Below, in pieces: positions 12,501 to 22,100 of a DNA stretch of 64,000 nt. The stretch is from Equus caballus. Its lineage: Eukaryota > Chordata > Mammalia > Perissodactyla > Equidae. Both the position numbers and the translations under genes were made by a program. How positions within the stretch are numbered: position 1 is the stretch's first letter; each line of letters opens with the position of its first letter. The stretch covers positions 6,419,001 through 6,483,000 of the forward strand of contig NC_091693.1 in assembly GCF_041296265.1 (NCBI RefSeq), in the 5' to 3' direction. The notes under the pieces are model-generated. The model did no database searches. It worked only from the letters and a program-made list of their open reading frames with translations, and was not told the origin of the DNA.

Positions 12501-15500
12501 CTGCTGTGGACCCCCACTAACCCCGCCTGACTCCGACTCCATGGCATCTGGTGACCCGGCTCTGGGCTCTGGGCTGGGCTGGCGGAGGAGGGGCCAGGGG
12601 TGTAGGCAGGGGCTCCTGTGACTGGTGCCTGCCGTGTTCTTCTGGGGCGTGGGATCCGGGCAGCTGGCTCTCTGTCCCTCTCTGGCAGCCTGTCTTGCTC
12701 TGGCCGGGTCGCCTCTCATTGTCTGCCTTGTCTGGATGAGCGCAGGGCGAGTCCCCTAACTCCAGGACTGGCCTGCATTGTGGAGTGGGTGTCCCTTCAC
12801 CGGTGCAGCGCAGCCTCTGCTGTGGAGAATCCAGCCAGGGCCGCGGCTTCCCCGACAGGCTTTACAAACAGCTTCGCCCCATCCCCAGCTCTGCTCTGCC
12901 CCGCCGTGCCTGTGTCCCCGTGTCCCCGTCCTTCCCAGACCGCCCGGCTCAGGGCCTGCCCCCGTCTCTCTGCAGACTGGCTGTTCGTGGTCGTGGTCTG
13001 CCTGGCCGGCTTCCTCCTCTTCCTCCTCCTGGGCATCTGCTGGTGTCAGTGCTGCCCCCATACCTGCTGCTGCTACGTCAGGTGCCCCTGCTGCCCCGAG
13101 AAGTGCTGCTGCCCTGAGGCCCGTAAGTACCCTTCGTGGATGGACCGCCCCTTGCGGACCACCCTGCTCCACCACCTCCTGGGTTCCAGGGAGGAGGTGG
13201 CCACCTGCCTGCCTCCCAGGACAGTGCCGCTGGTCTGGAGGTGACAAGGTGAGCAGTTTGCGAGAAAGTGGGCCAGGGAGGACCTGCCGTGTTAGGCTAT
13301 CACTGACATACTTCACCTTTTCATTTACTTTTAATTTTCATTGACTTTGAGTTTTTCCGTTTAGAAGTAGAATCTATGCACATGGTAAAAAAAACAATTC
13401 AAATAGTACAAAATATTCACTGGAAAGGAAAGCTCCCTTTAAAGGCAAAATCTTAAGTGAAAAAATCTAAGAAACCAAACAAGGTTTACAGCACTCTATA
13501 ATTTAAGCCAATTTTAAAAAGCCGCATCCACGCGAGCACTCGGGATTTTCCAAGGCTCCTGTTTAGGGACACGGCTGGCACCGCAGGGAGGGAACATGGA
13601 GGGCTAGGAATGGGAGTGGGGCCAGGGATGAAGCGGGAAAGAAGCAAATCAAACGGGACAGGAGAGAAGGAGAGTGAGGCTCCCTCCTGTCGCCCGCCTC
13701 CCCTCCTGGGGCCCACAGTGTTCCTTTGTCGCCAGATTCCTGGTCCCTTCCACAGGGGCTCTGCGTCCACCAGCAGCCCGCACGGCCCAAGCCGCGTTAA
13801 CAGTAAAATCCTAGGCAACTGCTGCATGCGTGGGCAGGCGGAGGTGCGAGGCCCAGCTCAGCTCGATGCCTCCCCTGCTTAGAAGGCAAGCGAGGGACTA
13901 CCTCTCCGCCTTAGTCTTCTCCTCTGGGAAATGGGGCCACCGCAGAGCCCGCTAGGCAGGGCAAGTCGAGGGGGTCCGGTCGACTGTCGTGTGCGGCATT
14001 TAGTGCCAGGCTTGGCCTACAGAAAATGCTCCACACCCACTAGCCGCTGGACATTGCTGCTGTCAGCGTCGGTGATGACTGAGGGCCAGGGAGCATGTCA
14101 GCGCCTTGCCACTCACACCAAGTGACCTCAGATGAGTAGCAGTCCCTCTCTGAGCCTGTTTTCTTCTCTGCATGGTCCCAACCTCATGGGGTGTCGTGAG
14201 CATTAAGGGAGGACTGTGTGTGAGTCCCCAGCACAGGGCCACTGCTCAGTCCATGCTGGCAAATGTTGTAGTCGTTGAACCTGGTTCCTCAAATAGCATT
14301 CCCCTGGAAAAGTCCACTGCTCTCTGGAAGATTATGCTGGCTGTCCCCTCTCTCTTGCGTCATTTTTACTAGAGCTTCTTGCTCAGGCCATGGGTGTTAG
14401 TCCATTTCATGGGTGAAAAGGGACCCCCAAGGGATGCAGCCAAGTTTGCAATGACTAATAAGGCTGAGGCCAGGACTGCAAATGCCTGTCCCAAGGCCCT
14501 ATTCCCTCCATCCTGAGACTGTTACCCCCTCAAACTGAGGCCCCATTAACTCACTGTCGGAGGCCCTGTACTTCTGCCATGGCCCCAGCCCTGCTGAGCT
14601 GGCCGGGAGCACAGTCCCATGGCTGATGATAAAACAGCAAGTCACCTGAGCTGAGGGGCCTCTCCTGGGGGGCTGAGCACTGAGCCTGCCGCCTCTGCAA
14701 TGAATCAGAGGCGAAGGGAGCTCTCTGAGCCTGTCTCCCCGCTGTTTTCCTGTCTGAGTCCCAAGGGGAAGTGACCGGCCTAGGCCCAGTGACTCTGCCA
14801 CAGAATAGCCACCAGCACCCAGCCTCTGGCCTGGGGAGGAAGGCAGCAAGGAGCATTTGCCCTTGAGCTGTCAGGCCTAGAACCAGGCGTGGGTGGGAGT
14901 GGGTGCAGCCCACAAGTTGGAAACATTAGAGAAGATACTTTGCCACTTGGCCCAGGCTTGGGAACTCTGAATGCCCCCACCTCCTGCCTCAGCCTGATTC
15001 CTATCACATTTGGGTCTGGACCCGGTGGCCTGAGGGGGAGGTGGGCATGGGATCCCCCAGATGACTCATTTTCTAGAACAGGGCCTCAGCTGCCAACAGG
15101 AATACTTGACTCTGGATTCTGGGTCCACAGCCCGTTGGTTTTATCTAAAGGGGCATCTTTGCCCGCTGTTGCTAAGAACGAACACCGGCCCAGGGTGGCC
15201 TCATCTGATAAGGTCGCTGGAGTTGGGATTTGATGTAAAACTTTGTCAAACTGTCACACAGTCAAACAAAGATGTTGACCTGCCAGTGTACTCCCCCGCC
15301 CTAAAACCTCTGAGCAATCACACAGGAGGTGTGGACTCCGGGAAGCTGATGGCCCCTAGTTTCAGGGACCCTCGAGAAACCAACCAAGGGCCAGCTCCAC
15401 AGCTAGGGGGCTGGGAAGGTCCAGGCACATGTCCCTCCAGCCCCTCTGTCATGGTGGAGGGCAGCATGGCTCCTGGGTGCCTTCTCACGCTGTGTCTCCT

Positions 15501-17139
15501 CCCCAGTGTATGCTGCTGGCAAAGCAGCCACCTCAGGCGTCCCAAGCATCTATGCTCCCAGCATCTATGCTCACCTCTCCCCTGCCAAGACACCGCCCCC
15601 ACCAGCCATGATTCCCATGGGTCCTGTCTACAACGGGTACGACTTCGACAGGAATAGCTCAGGTGAGGCCTGGGGGAGCCAGGAGCAGCTGGGGTGGGGT
15701 AGGCTGGGCATTTGGGGCTGGAAGAAAGAGGGGATTCGGGACAGGGGAGAGGGGGTTGGGAATGCAGGACTTTGCTCTAGGTGGGCAGCCACTGACAGCC
15801 CATCTCCCCCAGTCGGCGGCCACAGCTCCCAGGTACCCCTGCTTCGTGACACAGACAGCAGTGTGACCTCTGGTGAGAACCAATTGTAATAGGTTGGGCA
15901 TGCCCGTAGGGGAGGGGGCTGGGTTAGCATCTGCCCCCCCCAAACCAATCACCTCCACCTCCTGTCCCCAGAAGTCCGTAGCGGCTACAGGATTCAGGCC
16001 AGCCAGCAGGACGACTCCATGCGGGTCCTGTACTACATGGAGAAAGAGCTGGCCAACTTTGACCCTTCCCGACCTGGCCCTCCCAACAGCCGTGCAGAGC
16101 GGGGTGAGCAGGAGCTGTGGGGTCTGAGGGGTTCCTGAGGGGGTAGGGGGAAGCACTTCTCCCTGACATCTGCCCCAGGGATGCTTGCTGCAAACCCTGG
16201 ACAGTCCCTCCCCTTCTGTGACCACAGTGAGAGGTGTGCAGGACCCTGCATATCATCACTTAATAGACCGGAAGCCTAGCGCCCCCTAGAGAGTGTATGG
16301 GCCCAGTGGGTGACACTGCTGGACCCCAGGACTCCTGACATTGTCCTGACCTCCTCCCCTGACACCGTCCTTCCCTGCAGCCATGAGTGAAGTCACCTCC
16401 CTCCACGAGGACGACTGGAGATCCCGGCCTTCCCGGGGCCCTGCCCTCACCCCTATCCGGGATGAGGAATGGGGCCGCCACTCTCCGCGGAGTCCTAGGA
16501 GGTGGGAGCAAGAGCCCCCCAGAGAGCGGCCAGGGAGTGGCTGGGGGGCCCGGCGGCCCCGGGCCCGCTCTGTGGATGCTCTGGATGACCTCACCCGGCC
16601 GGGCTCTGCTGAATCGGGGAGGTCTCCCCCAAGTAGCGGGAGGAGAGGCCGGGCCTACGCACCCCACCGGAGCCGCAGCCGTGATGACCTCTATGACCAA
16701 GATGACCCGAGGGACTTTCCACACCCCCGGGATGCCCACTACGACGACCTCAGGTCTAGAGACCGCCCTCCCGCTGACCCTAGGTCCCACCACCACCGCT
16801 CCCGGGACCCTCGGGACGATGGCTCCAGGTCCGGGGACCCCCAGTATGATGGGCGGCTCCTGGAAGAGGCCTTGAGGAAAAAGGGGCCAGCGGAGAGGAG
16901 GAGACCTTACAGGGAGGAAGAGGACGAGGAGGAGGCCTCCTATCCCCCAGCGCCTCCCCCTTACTCCGAGACCGACTCCCAGGCCTCCCGGGAGCGGAGG
17001 CTCAAGAAGGTGAGCGGACACCCTCCCTGGCTCGAGACCTTGCAGACGCTCTTCTCCCGCCCTCCCCGGCTCACACGCCCCTTTCTTTCTTTCTTCCTTA
17101 CAGAACCTGGCCCTGAGTCGGGAAAGTTTAGTCGTCTGA
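3284..17139 (+). CDS. LSR: LSR: lipolysis-stimulated lipoprotein receptor (angulin-1), 10 coding exons, 596 aa
   Basis: LSR is a type I membrane protein. It recruits tricellulin to tricellular tight junctions and takes up triglyceride-rich lipoproteins in liver. Coding exons: 3284-3392, 4594-4938, 10361-10480, 12379-12435, 12976-13122, 15507-15662, 15813-15872, 15972-16103, 16381-17009 and 17104-17139, all with GT-AG borders and phases that join. A hydrophobic signal peptide ends near residue 36. A V-type Ig domain follows, with Cys63 and Cys170 in the DSGVYYC motif. The membrane segment is residues 212-232, then a Cys-rich juxtamembrane stretch ([13 protein letters not shown]) suited to palmitoylation, then a long Arg/Ser/Asp-rich tail ending SRESLVV. 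The start at 3284 has a good Kozak context (G at -3, G at +4). An in-frame ATG at 3191 may add 31 residues. Compared with human (from memory), the PGGYPG stretch before the DxDRxSS motif is absent. Identification is secure. Confidence 0.97.
5104..6230. repeat. Cluster of old dispersed repeats in LSR intron 2 (MIR-type and a 'tatttattgagcacct' family)
   Basis: Within this stretch, 5435-5570 and 5690-5835 read as minus-strand MIR copies (gaggcacagagaggttaag, cacagctagtaaagggctgg, tttgaacccaggc). 5104-5300 and 5880-6060 carry the dispersed 'ttgattgagcgcctaa..gtgcca' and 'aagtgccaggcac' signature. All are degraded and noncoding. Confidence 0.6.
6240..7690. other. LSR intron 2, no gene or clear repeat seen
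   Basis: GC-moderate intronic sequence. Open frames here are short, unsupported by splice-linked homology and unlike any protein I recognise. One weak MIR-like phrase (aaccagaggcccagagatgagg) lies near 7120. Confidence 0.5.
7690..7945 (+). repeat. LINE-2 3' end fragment
   Basis: The order 'gaggtcaccttccctgatcacc', then 'tttttcatttgtct', then 'ggctctgagctctgtcaggacagcg' is the typical L2 3' end. Heavily diverged, inside LSR intron 2. Confidence 0.6.
8006..8197 (+). mobile_element. ERE SINE (copy 1)
   Basis: tRNA-derived equine repetitive element. Head ggaccggcccagtggcatag, middle 'ggatcccaagcgtggacctac', tail 'gaggaagattggcatagatg' and an A-run end. Intron 2 of LSR. Confidence 0.9.
9895..9991 (+). 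repeat. MIR fragment interrupted by an ERE
   Basis: MIR-like phrases (agtcagaccgtcccggctcc, gctgtctcactttgggc, catctagaaaacagg) run up to the ERE at 9992, and 'gaagataacagtacccagcacag' continues the MIR after it at about 10190-10210. The ERE therefore landed inside the MIR. Confidence 0.55.
9992..10190 (+). mobile_element. ERE SINE (copy 2)
   Basis: Full ERE: aggccggcctggtggtgtag head, 'gttcggatcccaggcgcgg' box, 'gccacagatgttagctcagg' tail and an A-run. A short flanking match (aggaaaga / aggaagat) may be the target duplication. It ends 170 nt before LSR exon 3. Confidence 0.9.
10481..12378. other. LSR intron 3, no gene seen
   Basis: Intronic sequence with scattered degraded repeat wording (for example 'aggatttctcagactttcc' near 11280, matching the opposite-strand style of sequence near 8580) and an AT-rich patch at 11870-11960. 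No coding or RNA gene is supported. Confidence 0.5.
12379..13122 (+). other. LSR: LSR cassette exons 4 and 5 (juxtamembrane and transmembrane)
   Basis: Exon 4 (12379-12435, 57 nt, residues around [18 protein letters not shown]) and exon 5 (12976-13122, 147 nt, transmembrane and Cys-rich segment) both start and end in phase 1, so skipping either or both keeps the frame. This fits the known alpha, alpha-prime (no exon 4) and beta (no exons 4 and 5) LSR forms. Only splicing potential is seen here, not isoform use. Confidence 0.75.
13123..15506. other. LSR intron 5, with a MIR copy
   Basis: An AT-rich patch at 13300-13510 looks like an old LINE 3' end. A plus-strand MIR is readable at about 14095-14275 (gacctcagatgagtagcagt, ctctctgagcctgttttctt, catggggtgtcgtgagc). 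No exon was found here that joins the LSR frame. Confidence 0.5.
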
Positions 17140-17218
17140 GCTCACGTTTTGTATGTAGCTTTTGTACTATTTTTGTTTTAATTCTAGGGACTCCTGATAA
17201 TCTTCCCCTCCTAAGTCT

Positions 17219-17224
17219 AATAAA
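17219..17224 (+). terminator. LSR: LSR poly(A) signal AATAAA
   Basis: AATAAA lies 80 nt after the LSR stop codon, so the 3' UTR is about 100 nt. Downstream GT-rich sequence (tgtgtgcgtgtgtg at about 17300) could serve as the downstream element. USF2 CpG-island sequence begins within about 100 nt. Confidence 0.85.
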
Positions 17225-17299
17225 ATTTATGACCACAAGGCCGAAGTCTGCAGGGAAGCGTTTGTTTTGCTGCGCGAGGTGGGGAGCGGCACAGCAGCT

Positions 17300-19100
17300 G
17301 TGTGTGCGTGTGTGGGAGTGCGTGTGTGTGTGTGCCCAGCTTCTCCCGGGACTCGCGTCCGGGGCCGCGAGGGCAGCACCCGCACCGCCTCCTCCGCCCT
17401 GCCGGCCGGGAGGACGTGCCACACGCTGGCTCCGCCCGCGCTGCGTGCGCGCCCCGGCCTCGCCCAGACCTGCGCATGCGCCTGGGCCTCCGCCTCCGCG
17501 CACTTCAGCCCGGCCGCCGGGGGCGCGCGTGCGCGCTCTCCTCCCTTCCACCCTGTTCACCCCTCCCCCCCGACCTACTTTCCAGTCTCCAAACCCGGCG
17601 GCCGGCCTCGTCCCCGGCGACCAGGGCCCGTCCTCCGGGGCCCCGGCGTGCCGTCCGGGCCGTCCGCCTGGGCCGCCCGCGGGTGGGCGCCGGGCAGCCG
17701 CGGAGACGGTGGCGGCGACCTCGCGCCCCGCCGCGCCCCGGGCCGCGCGCGCCCGCTCGCCAGCGGAGACAGCGCGCGCGCTCCCCGGGGGCTGCCCTCC
17801 CCCCGCGCGCGTCGGGCCCGGGCTCGCGCCGCCGCCGCCGCGCGCGCGCAGCTCAAGTAAAGGAGGAAAAAAAGGGGGGAAAAAATAGAAAGCGGCGGCG
17901 GCTGCAGCAGCGATCCGCCGCCGGACGGGGCCAGCCGGGCGGCGGGCTCGCGGGCCGGTGACCCAGGGCGAGGCGGCGGCCGTCCAGGCCGGGCCGGGTT
18001 ACCAAAAAGTCGCGGCGGCGGCGGCGGCGGCGCAGGGAAGGAGGCCCGAGGGCCGCGTGCAGCGGGCGGGGGGCGGCCGCGCTGCGGCCCGGAGCCCGGA
18101 GCCGCCGGGAGCCGGCGGGCGGGCGGGCGGAGGCGGCGGCGGCGGCTGCAGGAGCGGCGGCGGCGGCAGCGGCGGCGGCATCTCCTCCTCACATGACCCC
18201 ACTGTTTGTCCCCGTGATCAGCGCGAGCGGCTCCCGTGTCTCCTCCGTCCCCTCCTGCCGCGCGGCGTGAGCGCCGGGCTCGGGGCCCCCCCGGCCGCCC
18301 GCCCCCTCCCCTCCCCTCCCTCCCCTCCCTCCCTCCCCTCCCCTCCCCCCCGGGCCCCGCGCCCCCCCCGCCCCCACCCCCCCATGGACATGCTGGACCC
18401 GGGTCTGGATCCCGCTGCCTCGGCCACCCCTGCTGCCGCCGCCAGGTAAGGGCGCCGGCCCGCCGCGCCCCCGCGCGCCCTGGCCCCGGCCTTTCGGCCT
18501 GGCGGCCGGGCCGCCATGATCCCGAGCGGCCGCCGGGCCTGGCTCAAAATGGAGGCCGAGAGGGAGGGGGGCCCGGCGCGTGGCGCCCCCGGCCCCGGGT
18601 CCCGGGGTGCCGCAGCCCAGGCCGGGCCGGGCGGACGGGGGCCGTGCACCGGGGCGGAGGGGCGGGGGCGCGGGGCCGCTGACCCCCTCCTCTCCGCGTC
18701 CTCCCGGCAGTCACGACAAGGGACCCGAGGCAGAGGAGGGCGTCGAGCTGCAGGAAGGTGAGTGCTCGCGGGTCCGCCGCGCCCCGGCCTGCGCCCGGGG
18801 GCCGGGGGCGCCCCGCCCGCGCCCCCGCTGACCATGCCCCTACCCCGCCGGCTGCAGGCGGGGACGGCCCGGGGGCGGAGGAGCAGACGGCGGTGGCCAT
18901 CGCCAGCGTCCAGCAGGCGGCGTTCGGCGACCACAACATCCAGTACCAGTTCCGCACAGAGAATAATGGAGGACAGGTGAGGCCGCGGGCCGGAGCCGGC
19001 GGCGAGCGCGGGGCCGAGCGAGGGGCGGCGGGCGGGCTGGGAGGGGCGCGGACCCGGCCCCTGCCTGGGCCCCAGCGCGGTCTCGCTGCTCTGCCGCCCC
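17300..19100. promoter_or_regulatory. USF2: USF2 CpG island and promoter
   Basis: Very high CpG density from about 17340 to past 19090, covering the USF2 5' UTR and coding exons 1-3. It includes (GGC)n/(GCC)n runs at about 18010-18180 and polypyrimidine C-rich runs at 18297-18383 just before the start codon. A TCACATGAC E-box lies at 18189. The transcription start is expected within 17.9-18.3 kb but cannot be fixed from sequence. Confidence 0.75.
18189..18197 (+). promoter_or_regulatory. USF2: E-box (TCACATGAC) in the USF2 5' region
   Basis: CACATG core with the TCA..TGA flanks preferred by USF/MiT-type bHLH-zip factors, about 190 nt before the USF2 start codon. Autoregulation is possible but is only inferred. 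Confidence 0.4.
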
Positions 19101-22100
19101 CTGCAGGTGACATACCGCGTAGTCCAGGTGACTGATGGTCAGCTGGACGGCCAGGGCGACACAGCAGGCGCCGTCAGTGTGGTGTCTACGGCTGCTTTCG
19201 CGGGGGGGCAGCAGGCTGTGACCCAGGTGGGTGTGGATGGGGCAGCCCAGCGCCCTGGCCCCGCTGCTGCCTCTGTGCCCCCAGGTCCCGCAGCGCCCTT
19301 CCCACTGGTAGGTGCCCAGCAACTCCTGGGGGGATGGAGAGGGGTCACTGACTTTGCTCTTGGGGATCCCCAGGCGATGGGTCAGGCGGGACGCGGATGC
19401 TGCCTTCAGGCCCTCAGGCCGTGTGGGTCAGATCCCTGCTTTGCGCGGTGAAACTTGGGGCAAGATTTTTGGAATGTCATTTTTGTTTCTGTAAAGTGGG
19501 GATGACAGTAACAGGAAATCTCTTAAACGTAGAAGTGGATCAGGTCGCTAAGTGGTTGCTGAGTATCTTCCCAGTTCCAGGGCTATGTGAGACACAGGGC
19601 AGAGTGGCACATACAGAGGGGGTCGCCACCCGCCGTAGAGAATGCAATAGATGTCATCCAGGGCAGCAATGGGTGGATGGGTTGGGGTGCAGAGATGGCT
19701 GAGGATGGCCTCTGTGTCCTCCTCCTGCCAGGCTGTGATCCAGAATCCTTTCAGCAATGGCGGCAGCCCCGCCGCTGAGGCTGTCAGTGGGGAGGCACGA
19801 TTTGCCTATTTCCCTGCGTCCAGTGTGGGGGATACCACGGCTGTGTCAGTACAGACCACAGACCAGAGCTTGCAGGCCGGAGGTAACAGGAGGGGGAGGC
19901 AGGGGACACAACAGGCCTCGCAGGCGGGGAAGCCCACAGCCAGTTCCAACTGCGCCCCTAGTTTCGGCACTGACCCCTGCTCTGCCTGTAGGCCAGTTCT
20001 ACGTCATGATGACGCCCCAGGATGTGCTTCAGACAGGAACGCAGAGGACGATCGCACCCCGGACACACCCCTACTCCCCGTACGTGCAGGAGACCTGCTC
20101 TCAGGATCAGGGGACACTGGGAGGGCCTGCACAGAGGACGTGCAGGGGCTACAGGAAGGGGAGGTTTTCTGGAAGCAGAGCCAAGCAGTTGAGCACACAG
20201 CAGGCAGTCGGTGTATTTTTTCGTCTGTTTCTGCTTGTCTGGTGTTAATAGTATTTTCATTTCTGTTCTTCTGCATATGGATTTATCTGACAAAGATAAT
20301 TTTCAGGTCTGATTCCTTAGTAAACGTTTGGGCAGACGAGACCCAAGATAACACGTGCTCATTTTTTCCCACTTCCAGGAAAATTGATGGAACCAGAACA
20401 CCACGGGATGAAAGAAGGAGAGCTCAGCACAACGAGGGTAAGGTCAAGGCAGAGCTCCTGGGTCCACAGGCACAGCCAGGCCTGGGGCTCGGAGTCACAG
20501 ATCACCAAGCGTGCTGCAGGCCATGAGAGGTGTTTGTTGAATGCTAGAAAAGTAGAAACGGGTCAGGGGAAGTTCATTATCAGGAACACATGGGCAGGAG
20601 GTGTGATCCGGGGTGTGTCTTGTCATCCTGGCTGGTGATTTTGAGTTAGTGGCCACCATCTAAATGGTAAATTTCATATTCAGTGGGTTTTCTCTACTTC
20701 TTGAAGAATTGGGTTGATCTGGCTCACATGGACCCGCGTTTCCGTGTGGCAGCTGTTGTGCTCGATTCCCTCCTTCTCTGGCCGCCTGGCTTGCAGAAGT
20801 TGCTCTGGTCTGATAGGGAGCCCCTATGGGGCTGAACTGCAGGTGGCTGTGCCCTGGCTGATGCTGGAGTATCCTGCCCTTCCCAGAAACACCGCCTCCC
20901 AGCCTAAGGTGCTCTTGGCTCTCCGTGCTGTTCCCTAGTGCTGTCGCCCACCCCACCCCCACCCCCCCAACCCCTGCCCCCAGTGAGTAGCCACTGCAGT
21001 GGGCATAGCAGCATGCGAGTCTGGAGGAATACTTACACACCTTTTCAGGAGATATTTCCTGAAGGTGGACTCCGGGCTGGGCAGCTTGTGTCCTGTGCCA
21101 GGTGTGGGGCCTGGTCCCGTGTGTCAAGGAGGCTGGTGTCTGGCTCGGCCCTGACCGGGGGATCAGATGACACTTCCCCAGGGAGGTGGCCTTTGGGAGT
21201 GCCTGTCGGGCAGAATGGAGCACAGGCTGCAGAGTGGAGTGGAGTGGAGTTACTTCAAGGAGCTGGTGTGGTAGTGGCAGAAGTTCCACGTGCAGTGCTT
21301 TGGAGGGGAGCCAGGAGGCCAAGGAAGGCCTGGAGTGTCAACTGAGGCCCCAGCGTCCTGAGGTGTTTGGTGGGGCGGGCCTGTGCAGCCTCCTGTGACC
21401 TAGCAGCTCCCTGAGCTCAGGCGTTCGTTCAGCACGTTCCTGCTGGCCCAGCACCTGGGCCAGGCCCTCGGGTGCAGCGAGATCTTGGTGCTCAGTGTTC
21501 GTTCTGGCGGCAGAGACAGAAATCACACAAAGCTATATTGGTGACGTCAGGTGGTGTCACAGGGAGGAAGCAGCTCAGGCCGTGTAGGTTAAGGAGACAC
21601 ATGGCGGCAGGGTGCTCCATGGGCTGAGGCCTGAATGGGCCAGCCCAGTGTCTGGGGCAGAGTCCCAGACAGAGGGACAAGCAAGGCCCACAGCAGGCCT
21701 TGAAGCAGAGCAGAATTCAGGAAAGGGCAGAGGAAGTTGGCGGGGTTGCGGGAGGGCTGCCCAGCGCTGGATCACACGGGGCCTCGCAGGAGGCCCTTCC
21801 AGCATCCCTGCTCCTGGGTTTTTAGGCCATTTTGTGGGGCAGCCAGCAGAGGGGCTTGTGTGCAGAGGCTGGATGGTAAGGCTGGGACACCAGAGGCTGG
21901 GAAGGTCAGAGGTGACCGTGGATGTTGGGCCAGAGATAGGACTCGGAGTGGGAGGGCTGCGGGAGAAGAGCCCAAGGCTGCAAATTGGGGTATTGTGATG
22001 AGGTCAGGGGGGTTTGAAGGGCGGGGTGTGTCCGAGCCTTGTGGGTTTGCGGGGCTGTGGTCGGCTTCCCAGGCAGGGCGACCTGAGGCTGGCTCTGTCT

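Noticed and set aside
16383-17888. A 501-codon open frame that reads through LSR exon 9, its last intron and on into the USF2 upstream region
   Set aside because: The 94-nt intron has good splice sites, splicing gives the conserved LSR C-terminus SRESLVV, and the LSR poly(A) signal at 17219 would end the transcript. The extension is an effect of GC-rich, stop-poor sequence.
19651-20526. A 291-codon open frame across USF2 exons 5-7
   Set aside because: It follows USF2 exons partly in frame but runs through introns with clear donors and acceptors. The spliced model gives the complete conserved USF2 protein.
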